From positions 307,898-371,897 of the forward strand of contig DAOLES010000002.1 of assembly GCA_035326705.1 (NCBI GenBank): 64,000 nt of DNA. Reading direction: 5' to 3'. The notes under the pieces are model-generated. The model did not search any database. It saw only the letters and a program-made list of their open reading frames with translations, and was not told where the DNA came from. Both the position numbers and the translations under genes were made by a program. Source of the stretch: Oligoflexia bacterium. Lineage in GTDB: Bacteria; Bdellovibrionota_G; JALEGL01. Below, piece after piece: positions 27,395-36,395 of this stretch; the stretch's first letter is position 1, and every line of letters begins with the position of its first letter.

Positions 27395-27547
27395 AAGTTT
27401 TAACTGTTTATCCAATTCAAAATGATATTTCATAAGCTACTTTTTTAAAAAATTAACATCAAAAATCAAACTTAGACAATAATCTTCTTTGCAGTTTTAA
27501 ATTTGTAAAATCTTTATTAAAATCAGTAAATGCAAAAGCACTCAAAC

Positions 27548-27979
27548 TTAATTAGAAGTACATAAATTTTGTGTAACATCTCTGTAATCTTCTAAGTCAG
27601 AAAAATTGGCAAAGAAAATAATGTTGTGACCACTGAGTCCGCTGGTAGCTTGATAAGCTCCTTTAACGCCAGTGTTTTGATTACACGCATAGAGAGAAGT
27701 GATATAATCGCAGAGGTTATTGTTACACATAGTAGGTTCTTGAATGTCTCCAACAATATAGGCTGTATCAGTAGTATCATCAAAAACATAAGAATTTTCT
27801 GGTCGAGCTCCCCAAGGTCCAGAATCATGAAAAATAGAGTTGCCAGCAGTACTATCGATGACTGTTTGTCCATCATTGTTTGAACAAGAGGGTACTTGAG
27901 GTTCTCCATCAGACTTTTTGTCACTACAGCCTGATAGACATAGTGTAGTCAGTAAAATTAAAAAAAAATTGATACGCAT
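27548..27979 (-). CDS. Small lipoprotein with five mature cysteines, unknown function
   Basis: 143 aa. The signal peptide MRINFFLILLTTLCLSGC ends with a textbook lipobox (LSGC). The mature chain has five further Cys and several Asp/Asn/Gly stretches, with a C-terminal Cys near the stop, consistent with disulfide bonding. I do not recognise a family. It is isolated between two plus-strand genes. Confidence 0.65.
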   Translation of the reverse strand: MRINFFLILLTTLCLSGCSDKKSDGEPQVPSCSNNDGQTVIDSTAGNSIFHDSGPWGARPENSYVFDDTTDTAYIVGDIQEPTMCNNNLCDYITSLYACNQNTGVKGAYQATSGLSGHNIIFFANFSDLEDYRDVTQNLCTSN

Positions 27980-28116
27980 GGTGTGTTTCCTATATATAAA
28001 TTAATTAATAAAACACATGATTAAACTTTATTGCAGTTATTACTAAGAGTAGTTTAATCCGTTAAGTATAAATTAAGCAACCTTTTGTATAAAAAAATAG
28101 AAGTACAAGAAAATGG

Positions 28117-28626
28117 ATGATTGTTATGGAAGAAGTTTACAACAAAGCATTTGAATACTTGCAAGATAAAGATAATTTAGAATCTGTAGATAAAGGTTTA
28201 GCAATATTAGAGGAAATATATCAACAAGACCCTAACAATATTAAAGCTTGTTTTGAGTATGCAGGTGGTTGGGATAGCATAGGCCAAGAAGAAAAAGCAG
28301 TTATTTACTATGAAAAAGTAAAAGTAATGGGCATTAAACAATTACCTAAAAATGATCAGCCTTGTTTTTATGTTCAATATGGGAGCACCTTAAGAAATTT
28401 AAAACAATTTGATCAAGCTAAGGTCGTATTTGAGGAAGGTGTTAAAGCTTTCCCTGATTTTTTGGCCATTCAATTGTTTCAAGCGCTCAATTTTTGTTCA
28501 ATGGGTATTGAAATAGAAAAAAATAAAATTTATCTTGAAGAACAAATAAAACAAATCAATCATCCTTCAGTAGAAAGATATAGTCGTTCATTGAAAAACT
28601 ATTTAAACCAGTTAATGCAAAACTAA
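28117..28626 (+). CDS. TPR-like helical-repeat protein
   Basis: 169 aa, no signal peptide. Helical pairs of TPR type are visible: VDKGLAILEEIYQQDPNNIK, IGQEEKAVIYYEKVKVMG, FDQAKVVFEEGVKAFPDF. About 3-4 repeats fill the chain, so it is probably a small scaffold or binding protein. The start at 28117 is followed three codons later by another ATG, and either may be used. The broken methyltransferase gene starts 24 bases downstream. Confidence 0.75.
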   Translation: MIVMEEVYNKAFEYLQDKDNLESVDKGLAILEEIYQQDPNNIKACFEYAGGWDSIGQEEKAVIYYEKVKVMGIKQLPKNDQPCFYVQYGSTLRNLKQFDQAKVVFEEGVKAFPDFLAIQLFQALNFCSMGIEIEKNKIYLEEQIKQINHPSVERYSRSLKNYLNQLMQN

Positions 28627-28649
28627 AATATTTTATACAGAAAGTCATC

Positions 28650-29303
28650 ATGGTTAAAGATTTTTGGGAAGACAATGCATAGCAATGGAATAAAGTCATA
28701 GATGAAAATGCTTTTCCAAGTAGAGAAGTAACAATACCGGCAATTGTTGAGACAATTAAAAGAATAAACCCTATAAACATTCTAGATGTAGGCTGTGGTG
28801 AAGGTTTTTTATATAATCCAATAATTAATTTAAATATAGTTTATGATGGCATGGATCGATCAGAAGCGCTTATCAATATAGCAAAAAAAAAGTGGAGCGA
28901 AGACCATTTTTATTGCCTTTCATACAATGATATTATTTCTGGTAATACTCATAACTTAAAAGCCACTTATGATTGTATTTTATTTAACTTTTCTCTATTG
29001 GATGAAGCTACTATTGAGCAATTAAGTGCTTTTAAAAATCTTTTAACAAATGATGGGGTGATTTTAATTCAAACATTACATCCATGTTTTATTGAAAAAG
29101 AATATAAAGATTATTGGACAGAAGAACATTTTGACTTTTCTCACATCAAATTTAAGGGAACAATGAAATGGTTTCGTAGAACCCTGTCCAGTTGGTTTAA
29201 TGTGTTTAATCAAGCCAAATTGTGCATCATTGATATATCTGAACCTCAAGGTGACACCCAAAAACCCAATTCGTTGATATTTACACTTAAATCTATCAGT
29301 TAA
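28650..29303 (+). pseudogene. Class I methyltransferase interrupted by an in-frame TAG at codon 11
   Basis: From the ATG at 28650 the frame reads MVKDFWEDNA, then TAG (28680-28682), then QWNKVIDENAF and onward without another stop to 29303. The SAM motif I ILDVGCGEGF lies after the stop, with DCILFNFSLLD further on. A single base change (CAG to TAG) would restore the common AQQWN-type start of such enzymes. The first in-frame ATG after the stop (28851) lies beyond motif I, so a product from there would lack the SAM loop. Most likely a fresh pseudogene. Sequencing error or readthrough are alternatives. Confidence 0.8.
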
Positions 29304-29388
29304 GGTAAAAGTTGAAATAATCTATGAAAAGCTACTCAGTTTAAATAGGTTTTTCTTGCTTTTTAATACATAAGTAGATTACGTTTTT

Positions 29389-29790
29389 ATGGTGATGGTA
29401 TTGGATATAAAAAATTTTCTATTGGTTTTGTTGTACATGATTAGTATAGATGCAATATGGTTGAAGTTTATTGTTGGTAAAGTTTTTGTTGAACATGCCA
29501 AAACTGTTTTTAGAGAAGACGGTGTTTTACTTTGGTCTGCAGCAATTGTTTATGTGTTAATGACTTTAGGTTTAATGATTTTTGTTAAACCTTATATTGA
29601 AAGACATCAAAGCATGCTACCCATATTTTTGTATGGAGGGGTGTTTGGCTTCATAATCTATGGGGTTTTTGATTTTACCAATCATGCCATCTTAAAACAG
29701 TGGCCGCTCAATCTTATTGTATTGGATTTGGTTTGGGGAGCGTTTTTACTTGGTAGCAGTAGCCTTGTTCTAAAAAAAATCATAGCTTGA
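29389..29790 (+). CDS. DUF2177-family membrane protein
   Basis: 133 aa, four hydrophobic segments. The N-terminal YMISIDAIWLKFI and the late YGVFDFTNHAILKQWPL and DLVWGAFL match DUF2177, a small membrane family without known role. It is a single gene by appearance. Confidence 0.85.
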   Translation: MVMVLDIKNFLLVLLYMISIDAIWLKFIVGKVFVEHAKTVFREDGVLLWSAAIVYVLMTLGLMIFVKPYIERHQSMLPIFLYGGVFGFIIYGVFDFTNHAILKQWPLNLIVLDLVWGAFLLGSSSLVLKKIIA

Positions 29791-29905
29791 TGTGGTTGTA
29801 GTACCTTTAAATTATATCAATTAATGCATTATGAAGATCTCTAACTACCATGCATGGACTTGGTAGAAGGGGTATTGACAAGTAAAGACTTTCTTGAGAG
29901 ATGAT

Positions 29906-30445
29906 ATGCAAATGAACCATGATATTTCAGATCTTGATATTGAAATTATTGCTCAGTTAAGAAAATTGATTCGGGCTGAGGCGCTTTTTTCACAAGAAAT
30001 AAAAAATAAAAGTGGTTTAAATGCATCTCAGTTAGCGTGTTTAACAGAGTTAGCAGATAGAGGTGAACTTTCTTTTAGAGAACTTAGTCGCCTTATTCAT
30101 GTCTCACCCAGCAGTGTTACAAAAATTATTGATGTATTAGAACATAAATTTTTTGTTCAAAGAAAAAGAGAAGGTAAAGACCGTAGGGTAATTAAAGCGG
30201 TTATAACAGCCAAAGGTAATCAAATAGTTGCAGCTTCACCAAAATCAATGCAAAAAAAAATGTTAGAAGGTTTAGCTATGTTGTCATACAAGAATAAGCA
30301 GCAGATCAAGGCTGACTTAGAGCAGTTGGCTTTGTTGATTGGTGCACAAGACCTTCCTACAGGGGTTGTACTAGATGCTGTGGAAAATCTAAATGAAGAA
30401 CCAAGTCTTACTGAAGAAAAAGTAGTTAGCAATAAGTCTTATTGA
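29906..30445 (+). CDS. MarR-family transcriptional regulator
   Basis: About 179 aa from the ATG at 29906; a TTG four codons upstream is also in frame. The winged HTH (~30-110) shows GLNASQLACLTELADRGELS, FRELSRLIHVSPSSVTKIID and the wing KDRRVIKAVITAKG. A C-terminal tail of ~35 residues is unusual for MarR. It overlaps the convergent symporter gene by 7 bases, and the symporter may be a target, together with the aldehyde dehydrogenase beyond. Confidence 0.88.
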   Translation: MQMNHDISDLDIEIIAQLRKLIRAEALFSQEIKNKSGLNASQLACLTELADRGELSFRELSRLIHVSPSSVTKIIDVLEHKFFVQRKREGKDRRVIKAVITAKGNQIVAASPKSMQKKMLEGLAMLSYKNKQQIKADLEQLALLIGAQDLPTGVVLDAVENLNEEPSLTEEKVVSNKSY

Positions 30446-31857
30446 GATTTAGTTTTTTTTGATATTGAAAAAAATAAAATAGCTGAGATTAAAATTCCCA
30501 TAAAATTTGCATCAAGACCAAAAGGTATTGGAAAGGGTGCTTTTAAAGAAAATAAAACGGTAGTGGCACCACCAAAAATCATGGCTAAAAGCGCAGCAGT
30601 AGGATTTTTACGGTTAAAAAACAATGCCCCAATCAGTGGAATAAGTAAGCCAGAAACCATAAAACTATAAGAGTAAAGCATCAGTGAAAGTACATTTTCA
30701 AAAATACTGGCCAGCAAAAGTGAGAGTACACCAATACAAAGAGTTGCAATTTGTGAAAGACGCAGGGACTTTTTTGTATCTTTTGGTTTAATAAAGTCAC
30801 TGACCACACTGCCTGAGGCAGCCATTAAACAACTATCAGCAGTAGATAAAATTGCTGAAAAGTAAGCCGCTAAAACCAAACCCATAAGTCCACTGGGAAG
30901 AACGGTTCTTAACAGTAAAGGCATGCCCAGCTCGCTATCAATCATTGCTCCAGGAGAAAAGCCTAACTCTGCAAACATTCCTTGTTCAAGAGCAACACGT
31001 GAATAAATTCCTAGGATGATTCCCATAAAAGCCATGATTGGGTATTCTAGAAGTCCTGCAGTATACCAGGCTCTTTGGGCTGTTTTAATATCTTTGCAGG
31101 CATATATTCTTTGGTACAAAGTCATACCAACAAACCAAATAGGGGTGATGGTTATGGCCCAATTGACAAGTGTTTGCCAGCTAATATTGGTGAGACTAAG
31201 GTGGTTTTGGGGCAGGTGGTTTGAAATTGCCTCAAATCCACCAATAGAGACATGGCTTACCGGGATACCCACAAAAATAAGTCCGCACATGAGAATAATC
31301 CATTGGGCGGTGTCAGTATAAATTACGGCTTTTATGCCGCCAATGGCGGTATAAATAATTGCCAAGGCCCCCATAATAAGTAAGGCGGTTTTAATGTCCA
31401 AAGTAGAAAAAGTAGCTGAAGCTAATTTTGCTCCAGCCAGTAACTGAGAAGAAGTAAAACCAATATAGCCAAGTGTTGTGATGAGTGCCGCTACCAATGC
31501 AACTTTAGTCCCAAAGTAATGGTCAAAAATTTGAGGAAACGTATAAAATTTTTTGTTTTCTTCTAGTTTTTTAATTTTGGGAATAAGAAAAACGGCTGCA
31601 ATCCAAGCCCCAACCAAACCTGTAAAAAGCATCCATGACCCAGATAGCCCCATGGCAAAACCAAGTCCTCCTAAACCAATGGAAAAGCCACCACCCACAT
31701 CTGTAGCAACAACAGATAATCCAACATGGAAGCTACTCATCTTGCGACTACCTACATAATAATCATCCATACCTTTGTTTTTTCTCATAAAGAAAAAGCC
31801 AATCCCTAGCATGACAATTAAGTAAACAATTAAAATAACCAGATCAATGCTGCCCAT
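30439..31857 (-). CDS. Sodium:solute symporter (SSS) family transporter
   Basis: 472 aa with about 13 membrane segments. The N-terminal YYVGSRKMSSFHVGLSVVAT and GLGGLGFAMGLSGSWM, with AYFSAILSTADSCLMAASG (Na+-site Ser/Thr region, TM8-like), are typical of SSS proteins such as PutP and PanF. It takes up an organic solute with Na+. The solute is unknown. It diverges from the aldehyde dehydrogenase gene across 296 bases that hold paired palindromes, which hints at joint control. Confidence 0.9.
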   Translation of the reverse strand: MGSIDLVILIVYLIVMLGIGFFFMRKNKGMDDYYVGSRKMSSFHVGLSVVATDVGGGFSIGLGGLGFAMGLSGSWMLFTGLVGAWIAAVFLIPKIKKLEENKKFYTFPQIFDHYFGTKVALVAALITTLGYIGFTSSQLLAGAKLASATFSTLDIKTALLIMGALAIIYTAIGGIKAVIYTDTAQWIILMCGLIFVGIPVSHVSIGGFEAISNHLPQNHLSLTNISWQTLVNWAITITPIWFVGMTLYQRIYACKDIKTAQRAWYTAGLLEYPIMAFMGIILGIYSRVALEQGMFAELGFSPGAMIDSELGMPLLLRTVLPSGLMGLVLAAYFSAILSTADSCLMAASGSVVSDFIKPKDTKKSLRLSQIATLCIGVLSLLLASIFENVLSLMLYSYSFMVSGLLIPLIGALFFNRKNPTAALLAMIFGGATTVLFSLKAPFPIPFGLDANFMGILISAILFFSISKKTKSQ

Positions 31858-31971
31858 GGTTAAACCTCTCCATAGTTTAAGACTAAATATTTCTTTTTAT
31901 AATAGAAAAAATGCATGTTTTGAGGACAATAAGAAGACAATCATTATAATACAGCCACTAAGGCTAATATG

Positions 31972-32000
31972 ATTTCTTGTGAAATTGTTTCTCATGAAAC
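31972..32000. promoter_or_regulatory. Two tandem operator-like palindromes
   Basis: ATTTC-TTGT-GAAAT (31972-31985) and GTTTC-TCAT-GAAAC (31987-32000) share a TTTC-N4-GAAA core with centres exactly 15 bases apart. They lie between the divergent SSS symporter and aldehyde dehydrogenase genes. Such an array fits a dimeric repressor; the nearby MarR protein is a candidate. Confidence 0.5.
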
Positions 32001-32028
32001 TATTTTTATGTCAAATTTTTACAGGCAT

Positions 32029-32053
32029 CCTATCCTAAGATAGGTTTCATTTT
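32029..32053 (+). terminator. Short hairpin with T-tract
   Basis: CCTATC-CTAA-GATAGG is followed by TTTCATTTTT. It lies in the divergent gap 101 bases upstream of the aldehyde dehydrogenase start, so it could be a leader attenuator or part of a regulatory site rather than a gene end. Confidence 0.35.
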
Positions 32054-32153
32054 TGATGAATGGTTTTAAAAAACAATTAATGTGGATAAGCTAAAAACAA
32101 CATAATTTACTATTGATAATAGAATTTTATTTAAAATAGCTAAAGGGAGACAA

Positions 32154-33518
32154 ATGAAATCAATTAATCCTCTTGATGGAAGCATCATTAAAGAATACCA
32201 AGAATATTCTGAGCAACAGGTTCTAGAAATTATTGATAGATGTCACAACGAATTTTTTAATTGGAAACAAGTCAACATTGACCAACGCTGTCAATTGTTG
32301 CTTAAAACCAAAGAGCAGTTGCTTGCAGAAAAAAATAGGCTAGCCCATTTGATGGCAGATGAAATGGGTAAAAGACTTGTTGAAGGTGAGGCTGAAATAG
32401 AAAAATGTGCCTGGCTTTGTGAGTATTACGCCAACAATGCCAAACAGTTTTTAAAAGCTATTTCTGTGCAAACAGATTACAACAGCAGTGAAATTCATTT
32501 TTCTCCAATTGGTGTTGTGTTTGCAGTTATGCCTTGGAATTATCCATTTTGGCAGGTTTTTAGATTTGCGGTTCCTAACTTGGTGGCCGGCAATGTTGGT
32601 GTTCTTAAACATGCCAGCAATGTTAGTGCCTGTGCTTTAGAGATTGAAAAAATTTTTAGAGATTCTGGATTTCCTGAGTATTGTTTTAAGACCTTGCTGA
32701 TGGGTAGTGATAAAGTTGAAACTATCATAAAAAATCCAAAAGTAAGAGCGGTAAGTTTAACGGGTAGTACACAAGCTGGAAAAGCAATTGCACAGCTAGC
32801 AGGTCAATATCTTAAAAAATCTGTGCTTGAACTTGGGGGGAGTGATCCATACATTATTCTTGAAGATGCTGACCTTGATCTTGCAGTTGAAAAATTAAGC
32901 CAAAGTCGATTACTCAATAGCGGCCAGAGTTGTATTGCGGCCAAGCGATTCATTGTAATAGACAAAGTGCATGATGACTTTGTTCATAAACTTAAACAGC
33001 AAATGAGCTGTAAAATAATGGGAAGTCCTAAAGAGCCAGATGTTGACTTAGGACCCATGGCAAGATTTGACTTAAGAGATGAGCTTCATGAACAAGTACA
33101 AGCCAGCATTCAACAAGGTGCAAAATGTATACTTGGTGGGGAAGTAGATTCCTTGAGTCCAGGAGCGTTTTATCCACCTACAATTTTAATCAATGTTAAA
33201 AAAGGAATGAAAGCTTATTCAGAAGAATTGTTTGGCCCGGTTGCGAGTGTGATTAAAGTAAATTCTATTGAGGAAGCCATTGAGGTTGCCAATGATTCAG
33301 ATTTTGGTCTTGGGGCAGCAATTTTTTCTAAAGATATTGAAAAAGCTCAAATAATTGCAAAAAATAAAATTGATAGTGGGGCATGTTTTGTCAATGATTT
33401 TGTAAAATCTGATCCCAGGCTTCCTTTTGGCGGCGTCAAAGAAAGTGGGTATGGCCGAGAGCTCTCTCAATTTGGTATTCATGAATTTATGAATATAAAG
33501 ACCGTTTGTGTAAAGTGA
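32154..33518 (+). CDS. NAD(P)-dependent aldehyde dehydrogenase, succinate-semialdehyde dehydrogenase type
   Basis: 454 aa. The cofactor loop FAVMPWNYPFWQVFR, the SLTGSTQAGKAIA Rossmann turn, the catalytic Glu in SVLELGGSDPYIILEDADLD and the nucleophile Cys in LNSGQSCIAAKRFIV are present. LPFGGVKESGYGRELSQFG closes the enzyme. Overall it most resembles short GabD/Sad enzymes that oxidise succinate semialdehyde. A GGGAG ribosome site precedes the ATG. With the divergent Na+ symporter it may form a small uptake-and-catabolism pair for a GABA-like or polyamine-derived compound, which is inference. Confidence 0.9.
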   Translation: MKSINPLDGSIIKEYQEYSEQQVLEIIDRCHNEFFNWKQVNIDQRCQLLLKTKEQLLAEKNRLAHLMADEMGKRLVEGEAEIEKCAWLCEYYANNAKQFLKAISVQTDYNSSEIHFSPIGVVFAVMPWNYPFWQVFRFAVPNLVAGNVGVLKHASNVSACALEIEKIFRDSGFPEYCFKTLLMGSDKVETIIKNPKVRAVSLTGSTQAGKAIAQLAGQYLKKSVLELGGSDPYIILEDADLDLAVEKLSQSRLLNSGQSCIAAKRFIVIDKVHDDFVHKLKQQMSCKIMGSPKEPDVDLGPMARFDLRDELHEQVQASIQQGAKCILGGEVDSLSPGAFYPPTILINVKKGMKAYSEELFGPVASVIKVNSIEEAIEVANDSDFGLGAAIFSKDIEKAQIIAKNKIDSGACFVNDFVKSDPRLPFGGVKESGYGRELSQFGIHEFMNIKTVCVK

Positions 33519-33542
33519 TATTATAACTTAGAAAACAAAGTT

Positions 33543-33583
33543 AACTTGCCATGAATTGTTAAGTTTACGCATCATGGCAAGTT
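33543..33583. terminator. Bidirectional hairpin between convergent genes
   Basis: AACTTGCCATGA (33543-33554) pairs perfectly with TCATGGCAAGTT (33572-33583), followed by CTTATAATT. It lies between the convergent aldehyde dehydrogenase and TSP3 genes, the expected place for a shared terminator. Confidence 0.6.
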
Positions 33584-33595
33584 CTTATAATTAAG

Positions 33596-33931
33596 TTAGT
33601 TTAGATTAAACTGCTTTCTCCAACGTGGCAGAGCAATCAGTAAAACAAACAGTACAATGAGTAGATCAGTTTGACTACTGGTGTTGCTGCAGCCACCACC
33701 ACTGATGTCACTTTTAACAACATCGCATGCATCACCAATATCATCACCATCCAAATCATCTTGGCCAGCATTAGATACAACTGGACAGTTGTCTTCAAAA
33801 TCTAAGATACTGTCATTATCATCATCACTGTCACAAGAGTCACCCATTAAATCTTGATCTGTATCAACTTGATCAAAGTTGGGGACCATAATACAGTTAT
33901 CTTCCTCAGCACAGTTGGAAAAAAAGTTCAA
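33596..33931 (-). CDS. Thrombospondin type 3 repeat fragment with MYXO-CTERM-like tail
   Basis: Up to 111 aa, opening with TTG and no signal peptide. Residues ~10-75 are TSP3-type calcium repeats (DTDQDLMGDSCDSDDDNDSI, DFEDNCPVVSNAGQDDLDGD). The end is a sorting-like signal: GGGCS, then a hydrophobic span (LLIVLFVLLIAL) and basic PRWRK. This layout recalls MYXO-CTERM and related Cys-containing surface-anchoring tails. Proteins with this tail normally start with a signal peptide and are much longer. The frame closes ~25 codons upstream without an ATG, so this is probably the 3' remnant of a bigger surface protein. Confidence 0.6.
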   Translation of the reverse strand: MNFFSNCAEEDNCIMVPNFDQVDTDQDLMGDSCDSDDDNDSILDFEDNCPVVSNAGQDDLDGDDIGDACDVVKSDISGGGCSNTSSQTDLLIVLFVLLIALPRWRKQFNLN

Positions 33932-34041
33932 CCTAATTTTCTTATTTATCTGTACATAAATGCAAAAAACTTAAAAAAACAATTTAGGTACAATTAAATT
34001 TATACTTTTTATGATTCAATGGAATTAACGATACAAATTGT

Positions 34042-35037
34042 TTAACCTTTTTGCATGTGGCGATATCCACGATAGCTTCCAGTAGACATCATTTCTGTGT
34101 ATAAAGCGATAAGAGAGTTTAATCGCTGAAGCAAAAGCTGTTTTTCTTTTAAACATTCTGGGTTTGAAGGTTTAATGTTTTGTAATTGAGAGCTCAGTTG
34201 CTGCATAAGATGATAGTTATCTTCTTTTATGGATAAATCTGCTTTGAGCAAGACCATATCTCTAAAGTAGATATTTAGGCGTGTAACGTGCTGTTTGATA
34301 CTGAACAATGTTTTTGAGCAGGCGTGTAATAAACCAGGCATAAAAGAACATCTGAAATATCTGGCTTCATTCATTAAGGAGGCATGCTTTTCTGCAAAAC
34401 GGTAATTTGAAGTCACAGTGGGTTTTTCAAATATATAGTTATCATGAATGACAGTGGCACTGTGTTCGCTGTAAGGGTCTGCAAAGTAAAAAACAACAAT
34501 ATCTAAGAAGTTACGATCATCAGGGTGTATTTCACTACAATAATTATTTAAATAAAAAGTCAATTCATCATGACCAACGTAACTGAGTTGATCAAGCATG
34601 CCTTGCACCATTAAGCTGGTGTTATGACAGTTGAAACCATTGTAAACCACATGTTCACCCGGGTTATCTACAAAAAATTGAAAAGCTTTGGGTAATATAG
34701 CGTCTATTACAATAGGCAGATCATATTTGAGATGTTGGGTATTAGGGCATAAGCCTTGTTTATTGAGAAGAAGGAATAAAAGTTCTTTAACTGCATCAGC
34801 ATAACCTAAAAGCACCCAATGTGATTGGTAATGAATGATATCAGCTTGTTCCTTATTAATTAATTGTTGATGCCGCTTTTGAATAGATCTTATGGTAATT
34901 GTAATGTTTTCCAGAGTTTGAGTATCTTTTATAAAGCTGGCTTTTGCACATTTAGGACTTTTTGCTAAAGCAAATGTACAATTCATACTAACGCCAATGA
35001 CAACTATCAATAAAATACAATGAAAGATTGTTCGCAT
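34042..35037 (-). CDS. Secreted protein of unknown function, 331 aa
   Basis: An N-terminal signal peptide (MRTIFHCILLIVVIGVSMNCTFA) ends with an ALA-type cleavage site. The mature protein is mainly helical with several Cys (CPNTQH, FNCHN, CSFMPGLLHACSK). A block VVYNGFNCHNTSLMVQGMLD and another FADPYSEHSATVIHDNYIFE look conserved and enzyme-like (Asn-Cys-His), but I recognise no family. It is alone on this strand between the TSP3 fragment and a plus-strand pair. Confidence 0.65.
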   Translation of the reverse strand: MRTIFHCILLIVVIGVSMNCTFALAKSPKCAKASFIKDTQTLENITITIRSIQKRHQQLINKEQADIIHYQSHWVLLGYADAVKELLFLLLNKQGLCPNTQHLKYDLPIVIDAILPKAFQFFVDNPGEHVVYNGFNCHNTSLMVQGMLDQLSYVGHDELTFYLNNYCSEIHPDDRNFLDIVVFYFADPYSEHSATVIHDNYIFEKPTVTSNYRFAEKHASLMNEARYFRCSFMPGLLHACSKTLFSIKQHVTRLNIYFRDMVLLKADLSIKEDNYHLMQQLSSQLQNIKPSNPECLKEKQLLLQRLNSLIALYTEMMSTGSYRGYRHMQKG

Positions 35038-35260
35038 GCATGCCCCTACACTACAAATCTCTAATAAACAACTACCCCATTATGAGATAAATTTAAAGTC
35101 AAATCAAGTGGCAATTTGTCAATAAAACAAGAAGGATAGACTTTTACCAATCAAAATCACTCAATAAACCTAGTTCAAGATGTAACTTTAAATCGATGAC
35201 TAACGAAAGTTATGTGTGTACACAAAATAGAGATGTTAACTAAAAAGTACGGAGTTAATT

Positions 35261-35458
35261 ATGGATGATAAAGATAAAATGGATAAAAAAGTTAAAGAGC
35301 AGCTTTATGATAAAAAAAACAATGATAAAAATACAGTGGACAAAAACATTGATCCTCGTCCGGTGGAAGAAGATGAAGGCCGCCAAAACCTTGATAATAC
35401 TAATACAAGACGTGAAATCAATGAAAAAGTCAATTACAAGCCACGGGATAATTGTTAA
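35261..35458 (+). CDS. Small, highly charged hydrophilic protein, 65 aa
   Basis: Almost entirely charged or polar residues (MDDKDKMDKKVKEQLYDKKN at the start; many Asp, Lys, Asn, Arg), no hydrophobic core and a C-terminal Cys. GGAG lies 10 bases before the ATG. It resembles intrinsically disordered stress proteins in composition only. An overlapping +1 frame of similar length exists but lacks the ribosome site. The next gene starts 17 bases downstream, so they may be co-transcribed. Confidence 0.55.
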   Translation: MDDKDKMDKKVKEQLYDKKNNDKNTVDKNIDPRPVEEDEGRQNLDNTNTRREINEKVNYKPRDNC

Positions 35459-35475
35459 AAAGGTAATTGAATAAA

Positions 35476-36192
35476 ATGAATCAATATAAGAATTTAAAAG
35501 CGATCTATATCAATACTTCCTTAAAAAAACATTCAGAACAGAGTCATACAGGTCATCTGCTTGCGGCATCAGCAAATATATTAGAAAAGCAAGGCTTGAC
35601 GGTTGAAAAAGTTCATATGCTTGATTATGAAATACCTCCAGGAGTTTATCCCGATATGACAGAGCATGGATGGTCAGGTGATGATTGGCCAAAAGTGTGG
35701 GAGAAAATAAAATCAAGTGACATTTTAGTTGTTGGAACACCGATTTGGCTGGGAGAAGAAAGCTCTGTCTGTCGCGTATTGATTGAACGATTGTATGCCA
35801 TGTCAGGTGAGCTTAATGCTAAAGGGCAATCTATATATTATGGTAAAGTAGGTGGTTGTGTGATTACTGGCAATGAAGATGGGATTAAACATGTTGCAAT
35901 GACGGTTGGTTATGCATTAAGCCATCTGGGCTATACCATCCCACCACAAGCAGACTGTGGCTGGATTGGTGAGGCTGGTCCAGGCCCATCCTATGGTGAT
36001 AAAAAGGAAGATGGATCATACGTTGGCTTTGATAATGATTTCACCATGCGCAACACAACCATTATGTCCTGGAACCTTATGCACATGGCCAGCATTCTTA
36101 AACAACATCCACTGCCAAATCATGGCAATGATCGCAGGGCGTGGAAATCTGGGTCACGATTTGATTTTGAAAATCCTGAGTATCGAGTTTGA
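35476..36192 (+). CDS. Flavodoxin-like NAD(P)H-dependent oxidoreductase
   Basis: 238 aa from the ATG at 35476; a TTG three codons upstream was not preferred. The flavodoxin-like fold is shown by the first strand and phosphate loop LKAIYINTSLKKHSEQSHTG and by SDILVVGTPIWLGEESSVCR, then GKVGGCVITGNEDGIKHVA. These are features of NADPH-dependent FMN reductases of the WrbA/YwqN kind. It lies just behind the small charged protein gene. Confidence 0.85.
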   Translation: MNQYKNLKAIYINTSLKKHSEQSHTGHLLAASANILEKQGLTVEKVHMLDYEIPPGVYPDMTEHGWSGDDWPKVWEKIKSSDILVVGTPIWLGEESSVCRVLIERLYAMSGELNAKGQSIYYGKVGGCVITGNEDGIKHVAMTVGYALSHLGYTIPPQADCGWIGEAGPGPSYGDKKEDGSYVGFDNDFTMRNTTIMSWNLMHMASILKQHPLPNHGNDRRAWKSGSRFDFENPEYRV

Positions 36193-36395
36193 ATGCATTA
36201 ACAGCGAGTAAGTAATATCAGATAGAATAATGAACAGATCCTAAACTATAGAAAATAGTTGCAGACGGTTTGTATATTATTATTTACAGTTAAACCAAGA
36301 GAGCTCAACAAATTTTTGAGTTATTTTAAAACTGAAGAAAAAACTTTTAGATCAGAAATTTTTGTCTATACTGAGAGCTTAGAAGGAGAGGCATC

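Noticed and set aside
35265..35474. Alternative 69-codon frame overlapping the 65-aa charged protein
   Set aside because: The ribosome site and codon pattern favour the frame starting at 35261.
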